A stretch of DNA of 64,000 bases from Lepidostoma basale (lineage: Eukaryota; Arthropoda; Insecta; Trichoptera; Lepidostomatidae): contig JAHDVF020000515.1 of assembly GCA_022606425.2 (NCBI GenBank), forward strand, positions 372,001 to 436,000, given 5' to 3'. The notes under the pieces were generated by a model that was not told the origin of the DNA, ran no database searches, and worked only from the letters and a program-made list of their open reading frames with translations. Positions 59,482 through 64,000 of the stretch are shown here, piece by piece. The stretch's first letter is position 1, and each line of letters opens with the position of its first letter. A program made the position numbers and the translations under genes.

Positions 59482-60090
59482 GGATAGATACAACTTTAAG
59501 ATGGTGGAGGACTTCACTTACCTGGGCTCGTCTATAACAAAAGAAAACGAAGATCACAAGGAAATCGAAAGAAGAATCACAATTGGCAACAAAACATTCT
59601 TCTCTCTACTACCAGTGCTCAAATCAAAAAACGTACACTGGAAAACCAAAATCAGCCTGTATAAAACAATCATCCGATCTATGGATGTGAGGTGTGGACA
59701 ATGACAGCGAAAGCGACTGGATACTTTTGAGAGAAGGGTGCTGCGCAGAATTCTGGGACCTGTGAAGGCTGGAGAGTGCGACATAATGACGAGCTGTACC
59801 ATATTTACAAAGCTCCCAGTCTCTCCACACAGGTCAGACTGAATAGACCGAGATGGGCCGGTCACGTGCAGAGGATGCCGTCATCGTGAACCCCAAAAAG
59901 ATTGCTGGAGTGGCACCCAGGTGATAGAAGACCAATGGATGAAGAATCAGAGGATGCAGTTGGGAGAGATGGGGCGAAGTTGTTACGAGTGTCAGATTGG
60001 AGGGTCGAAGCGGAGGACAGGAGGAGTTGGAGGCGAATAATACTGGAGGCTAAGGCTTCATATGGGCTGTAGGGCCATCGAAGAAGAAGC
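59482..60090 (+). mobile_element. LINE family K, 5'-truncated insertion with 14-bp TSD
   Basis: The plus strand encodes RYNFKMVEDFTYLGSSITKE, NEDHKEIERRITIGNKTFFS and WKTKISLYKTIIRS. After breaks it continues ERRVLRRILGPVKAGE and the LEWHPG...EDAVGRDGAKLLRVSD region, ending GAAGAAGAAGC. ACGAGTACAATGCT is duplicated at 59468-59481 and 60091-60104. Confidence 0.85.
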
Positions 60091-60237
60091 ACGAGTACAA
60101 TGCTAGCAAGCGTGGTGAAACCGATCGCTGCCGAAATAATGACGATGTTTTTATAAGTACTTCCACTTGCTTTTGACGTGACCAGTCTATCTACGCCTGC
60201 GAGTCAAAATGAAGACAAATGTGCACAAATAGTTCTA

Positions 60238-60627
60238 CTCCTCTAACTTCCTCAACATTCATACATCGTGTCATGCACGCGCGTCGATATCTCTGACTCC
60301 TCACGTGGCCGACATTCAATATTTGATTTATTTGATCGTGCCACGTTTTCCTCGGTCTTCCTCTATTTCTGGTTCCATTTACATCATTAACATATAATTT
60401 TTTTACCATTCATTCTTTCCATATGCCCAAACCATCCTAATGATCCTTCCATTATTTTGTTCATTACACCATCATTCGCACCGCATTCACTTCTTATATT
60501 TTCATTCGATACTCTATCATATACAGAGTATCCACATATTCGTCTAAGAGATCTCATTTCTACTGCATTTATTCTAGTTTCTTCCTTCTTTTGCCAGTTC
60601 AATGCTTCGCTTCCATACATAAGGTTA
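60238..60627 (-). mobile_element. LINE family B copy
   Basis: The minus strand encodes MYGSEALNWQKKEETRINAV, EMRSLRRICGYSVYDRVSNE and NDGVMNKIMEGSLGWFGHME. A small deletion is followed by MVKKLYVNDVNGTRNRGRPR and ACMTRCMNVEEVR. The 3' terminal block is missing. Confidence 0.78.
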
Positions 60628-60689
60628 TTATACTTTATTTAATTTAAGTAATTTAATAAAGCGTGTGCTTCACGAGAAAATTTTACAAT

Positions 60690-60780
60690 TAATTTTTTTT
60701 AAAACATACTTTTCTCGATATGTTTCGAAGATTTTACGCCTTCATCATCGGGAGAACGATACAAACTGATAATAACAGTG
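60690..60780 (-). repeat. Hammerhead-like repeat (CCGATGAT form)
   Basis: On minus it reads CCCGATGATGAAGGCGTAAA then ATCTTCGAAACATATCGAG. It is a relative of 57040-57200, with CATA in place of the CATG palindrome. Confidence 0.45.
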
Positions 60781-61105
60781 ATGTAAATTCTTTTTTTTTT
60801 TAATCGCAAATAATTAAAATCTTAATATTCGTTGCGATAATTTTACGTGCGTCTGTTATGAAACTGTAAAAGATGGCGTCACTATCTGGTTGTTAAATAC
60901 TTTTGAATCTTTTCGCTAGATTGGGGCATATAGTGTATATTATAATAATACATATAATCTTTTACCTCTACGGAATAAAAGGTCACCGTTCCCCACGGCC
61001 GTTCTAAGCGCCCACGGCTTAACAGGAGTCGCCGGTCGTCAAACTGTAGAGGGAATCTCTAAATATACCGGGACAATGTTTAATTAAAAATGCCACCGAA
61101 GCAAA
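60781..61105. other. Unassigned stretch
   Basis: AT-rich with a GC-richer patch (60975-61070). No ORF and no recognised repeat. Confidence 0.35.
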
Positions 61106-61107
61106 GA

Positions 61108-61175
61108 TAATTAACCATCACGCCGTCTCTACGAAAGAATAGGCAGAAATAATGGACCGCCACACTGTTCACGAT
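61108..61175 (-). mobile_element. LINE family B terminal scrap, then family I scrap
   Basis: AACCATCACGCCGTCTCTAC and AATAATGGACCGCCACACTG match the LINE B end. From 61176 to 61212, GGAGATCGACGTCTTTCATA and TTAGAGAAAG are a family I scrap on plus. Confidence 0.55.
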
Positions 61176-61283
61176 CGCTTCGGAGATCGACGTCTTTCAT
61201 ATTAGAGAAAGCAGAATACAAAAAGTATTCAAAGCTGCTCTGCCCGATTGATTATGGGGCAACAAAAATACTGTCATATTAAG

Positions 61284-61918
61284 CTCTTGCTTCGATGGCC
61301 CTACAGCCCGTATCGAGCCTTAGCCTCCAGTATTCTTCGCCTCCAACTCCTCCTGTCCTCCGCTTCGACCCTCCAATCTGACACTCGTAACAATTTCGCC
61401 CCATCTCTCCCAACTTCATCCTCTGGTTCTTCATCCATTAGTTTTTTACCACCTGGGTGCCACTCCAGCAATCTTTTTGGGGTTCGCAATGACGGCGTCC
61501 TCTGCACGTGACCGGCCCATCTCAGTCTATTCAGTCTGACCTGTGTGGAGGCTGGGAGCTTTGTAAATATGGTACAGCTCGTCATTATGCCGCACTCTCC
61601 AGCCTTCACCGTCATTCACAGGTCCCAGAATTCTGCGCAGCACCCTTTTCTCAAAAGTATCCAGTCGCTCTGCGGATTTCGCTGTTATTGTCCACGCTTC
61701 ACACCCATAGGTCACCACTGTTCGGATGATTGTCTTAAGAGGATGATTTTGGTTTTCCTGTATACGTTTCTTAATTTGACCACTGGTAGTAGAGGGAAGA
61801 ATGTTTTGTTGCCGATTGTGATTCTTCTTTCGATTTCCTTGTGATCTTCGTTTTCTTTTGTTATAGACGAGCTTAGGTAAGTGAAGTCCTCCACCATCTT
61901 AAAGTAGTATCTATCCTT
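61284..61918 (-). mobile_element. LINE family K, minus copy
   Basis: The minus strand encodes YYFKMVEDFTYLSSSITKEN, EDHKEIERRITIGNKTFFPL, TYGCEAWTITAKSAERLDTF, EKRVLRRILGPVNDGEGWRV, STQVRLNRLRWAGHVQRTPS and EDEVGRDGAKLLRVSDWRVE, ending RRILEAKARYGL. It is a better copy than 59482-60090, with about three frame breaks. Confidence 0.82.
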
Positions 61919-61924
61919 GAATCT

Positions 61925-62171
61925 GATGGTCTGAAGGAACTTCACTGGCTCAAAATCCAGGAGCGAGTACAATACAGTATTTAAGGCTCGAAACCAGAGA
62001 GCGCCTGCGTATATTTCAGACCTCTGCGTGACACCCATGCCAACGAAAAGGTAAAGTTCACTCCGATCAGTAGAAACAAATGCAAACAAAATAACAATTC
62101 CAGTCAGAGCCAATAAAGCATGTTTCTATGGTCGCGATTTCAGCGTTGCGGGTCCGTTAGCGTGGAATAGC
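61925..62171 (+). mobile_element. L2/CR1-like LINE fragment
   Basis: The plus strand encodes LKELHWLKIQERVQYSI, then RAPAYISDLCVTPMPTK and YGRDFSVAGPLAWNS across frames. It joins a C4 LINE end at about 62172. Confidence 0.7.
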
Positions 62172-62250
62172 CAATGGGCAATGGCGTGCTTTGGGAGAGG
62201 CCTACGTTCAGCAATGGACGACAGACAGCTGATAAGAAGAAAGGCAGCGG
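62172..62250 (+). mobile_element. RTE-like LINE family C4 terminal scrap
   Basis: The plus strand encodes QWRALGEAYVQQWTTDS and a stop, followed by AAGAAGAAA. Compare 10370-10585. It is fused directly to the L2/CR1-like fragment without a visible duplication. Confidence 0.7.
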
Positions 62251-62514
62251 AATTATGTGTGATATCTCGACGAGAGATACCGCGAGTGGACAGTTTGGGA
62301 ACGCGCCGCCGAGCATAGAACCGGCTATAAATAGTACCCCCTCTGGTACTTTTGGTTTATTTCCGTTTATACCACTCGTATGCACACTGATTTAAAGGTT
62401 TATCACACCGACTATTCCGGTGCATTCTTCCGCATACGGTAGTGTGAACAGTTAAAATAGCCATTCATACATTCTTCGATAATCCTCGGACCCAATAAGG
62501 ATAGTCAAACATGA

Positions 62515-63210
62515 AGTAAGAGATATAACACAAAAACTCTACGATCAGGATGTCAGCGTGGTCAAGTTTATTAAAATTAAGTAATTACGTTGGCTAGGTC
62601 ACTTGGTACTTATCCAAACAAAGTGCCGAGAAACTACAAGTGACCCAAAGAACCATGGAAAGAGCCATGTTAGGAATAAGCCTAAGAGACAGAGTCAGAA
62701 ACGATACCGTCCGAGAAAAAACAAAGGTCAATGACATCATCCACCGGGTGACGACTCTAAAATGGCAATGGGCAGGTCACGTAGCCAGAAGCTCAGATGA
62801 AAAGTGGACAAGAAGACTGCTGACTTGGAGACCGTGGACGGCAAAGAGAAGTGCAGGGCGACCGCAACTACGGTGGAAGAATGATCTGAACAGACACGTC
62901 GGAATAACCTGGATGCAGTCTGCACAGGACAGAGCGACATGGGAGCGAATGGAGGAGGCCTTTGTCTAGGAGTGGACGAGAATAGGCTGAGAAAGAAGAA
63001 GAAGAAGGTCACTTGACGAGTGGGGATCTGGAGCCTGAAAAGAGTGTTGTTTAACAACCTTAAATAAAGCTAAAAAGTGTCGGCAGGCTAAGGCTGCGAT
63101 GGTTGGATGTGTCGTAACAGACTGCCAGACCCTGCCGGGCAGCAAGACTGGTAGATGGAAGCCAGAGACAGGGCAGGATGGAGACGTTTCTTGGATGAAG
63201 CTAAGACCAT
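62515..63210 (+). mobile_element. LINE family H copy split by a C2 copy
   Basis: The left part (62515-62605) encodes KLYDQDVSVVKFIKIK, a stop, LRWLGHL. The right part (63006-63210) resumes TSGDLEPEKSVV, then LRWLDV, SKTGRWKPETGQDGDVSWMK-type sequence. Removing the insert and one duplication gives LRWLGHLTSGDLE in frame. Compare 11930-12292. Confidence 0.8.
62606..63005 (+). mobile_element. RTE/BovB-like LINE family C2, 5'-truncated insertion with 10-bp TSD
   Basis: The plus strand encodes MERAMLGISLRDRVRNDTVR, LKWQWAGHVARSSDEKWTRR, RSAGRPQLRWKNDLNRHVGI and MQSAQDRATWERMEEAFV, with a stop where WTRIG is expected, then GAAGAAGAAG. AGGTCACTTG is duplicated at 62596-62605 and 63006-63015. Confidence 0.88.
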
Positions 63211-63282
63211 ACATTCTAATAAGTAAAATATATATTATTTAACACGAATGAAAACGTCTGTTTTCTAAAAGTTTTATTATCT

Positions 63283-63680
63283 TCTTCTCAGTCGTATTCC
63301 TCATGATTGAGGGTCGTGTCCATCCTGCAAACCATTGACCATGGCACGCCATGCGCTCCTGTCACCCGTCAGTCTCCAGGCTGCAGTTAATGAGAGACCA
63401 GTCAGATCCCTGATTTGGTGGTCGTCCCTGTGGTCACCTTTCCTCCACTTTGCCCACGTCGATGAGCTTTTCAAGGTTGTCCTGATCTCTCCGGGCTATG
63501 TGTCCAAAATATTTCAACACTCTCTGAGAACACATCCGCGAGAGTCTTGCCTTGATACTCAGCTGGTCAATGGTTGACTCGTTTGTTATTCTTGGCGTCC
63601 AGGGTATACGCGGTATTCGTCGTCAGCACCACATCTTGAAAGCATCAATTTTGGACTTCTCTGATGTTCGCATAGTTCAA
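63283..63680 (-). mobile_element. LINE family G fragment
   Basis: The minus strand encodes KSKIDAFKMWC, RIPRIPWTPRITNESTIDQL, LSRMCSQRVLKYFGHIARRD and NLEKLIDVGKVEER. After breaks it reads RLTGDRSAWRAMVNGLQDGH-type sequence. The DAFEMWCYRR..RI.WT and QRxLKYFGHIxRR patterns are those of non-LTR RT C-termini. The foldback-family motif TTTTATTATATTTTATGTGA borders it at 63683. Confidence 0.65.
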
Positions 63681-63811
63681 TTTTATTATATTTTATGTGA
63701 ATGACATGTTTCGTTTTCATGTGAATTAAATGAAATATTTTTACAATTTATGTCTAATTCTTACGTGCACGACACGAATGCTGATGAATGCTGAGGAATC
63801 GAGAAAAGTAA

Positions 63812-64000
63812 AACTAACTAACTAACCATCACGCCATCTCTCCGGAGGGGTGGGCAGAAAGAATTGAACGCCACACTGTTCTGTCCTGACATACTTCTCT
63901 CGCTTCCTCTACATTCGTATATCTTGTCATGCACGCAAGTCGATTTCTCTAACTCCTCACGTGACCGACATTTAATATTTGATTGATTTGATCGTGCCAC
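63812..64000 (-). mobile_element. LINE family B, continues past the window edge
   Basis: On plus it opens (AACT)n, ACGCCATCTCTCCGGAGGGG and GCCACACTGTTCTGTCCTGA, then CACGTGACCGACATTTAATA. On minus this is the IDQIKSNIKC...YECRGSERSM 3' end. Confidence 0.75.

Overview
This is an AT-rich, intron-bearing, repeat-saturated stretch of animal nuclear DNA, almost certainly from an insect. The evidence is the mariner and piggyBac-like transposons, tRNA-Ser-type SINEs, many 5'-truncated LINEs, and one host gene with clean GT-AG introns. I could not fix the insect order. There is no sign of a bacterial, phage or viral genome. The window holds one recognisable host gene. It is a DLGAP/SAPAP (GKAP-domain scaffold, vulcan-type) gene on the minus strand. 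I rebuilt five exons (42791-41866, 37742-36388, 35369-35273, 34715-34558, 30743-30534) from splice sites and matching codon phases. A GC-rich, CCAAT-containing segment at about 57.6-57.8 kb carries a candidate first exon whose phase also fits. The gene would then span about 27 kb and encode about 929 residues ending in the GKAP domain. Almost everything else is mobile DNA. I name the LINE families by the C-terminal tail of their reverse transcriptase ORFs: A/A'/A'' (LRDRVRN...EVEDI.RW type), B/B2 (RGRPRKTWHDQI, with a GTTAGTTAG tail), C1-C4 (RTE/BovB-like, ending in EAYVQEWT-type sequence), D (GKRKRGRPRATW), E (LRGEKYHLL...GRR), F, G, H, K, M, N, P, an L2/CR1-like family, and family I (a jockey/I-like 3' end with a TTTGAT tail). 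Most of the A, C, D, E, H and K copies end in (GAA)n. Several insertions carry exact target-site duplications (TSDs), so nesting order can be read directly. Layout: 0-14 kb is a mosaic of LINE scraps with a 520-bp TTAA-flanked element. 14-21 kb has nested RTE-like copies and a mariner with perfect 28-bp inverted repeats inside an old tandem array. 21-30 kb has LINE scraps, another TTAA element and minisatellite-like DNA. 30.5-57.6 kb is the DLGAP gene with element-filled introns. Its last intron holds a four-element nest at three insertion depths: LINE B, split by a Penelope-like element, which is split in turn by a TTAA element and by a deleted mariner. The upstream introns carry a 32-bp minisatellite, a 159-bp higher-order repeat and a nested hAT-like element. 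57.9-64 kb holds a 505-bp foldback with two opposed hammerhead-ribozyme-like cores and more nested LINEs. The most unusual theme is a recurring set of foldback or tandem sequences carrying a GAAAC-palindrome-UC motif after a UGAUGA-type box, resembling minimal hammerhead ribozymes of Penelope-like elements. One lies directly downstream of the Penelope-like GIY-YIG ORF remnant. A second theme is a SINE-like element that borrows its 3' end from LINE B. No intact transposase or reverse transcriptase was seen.
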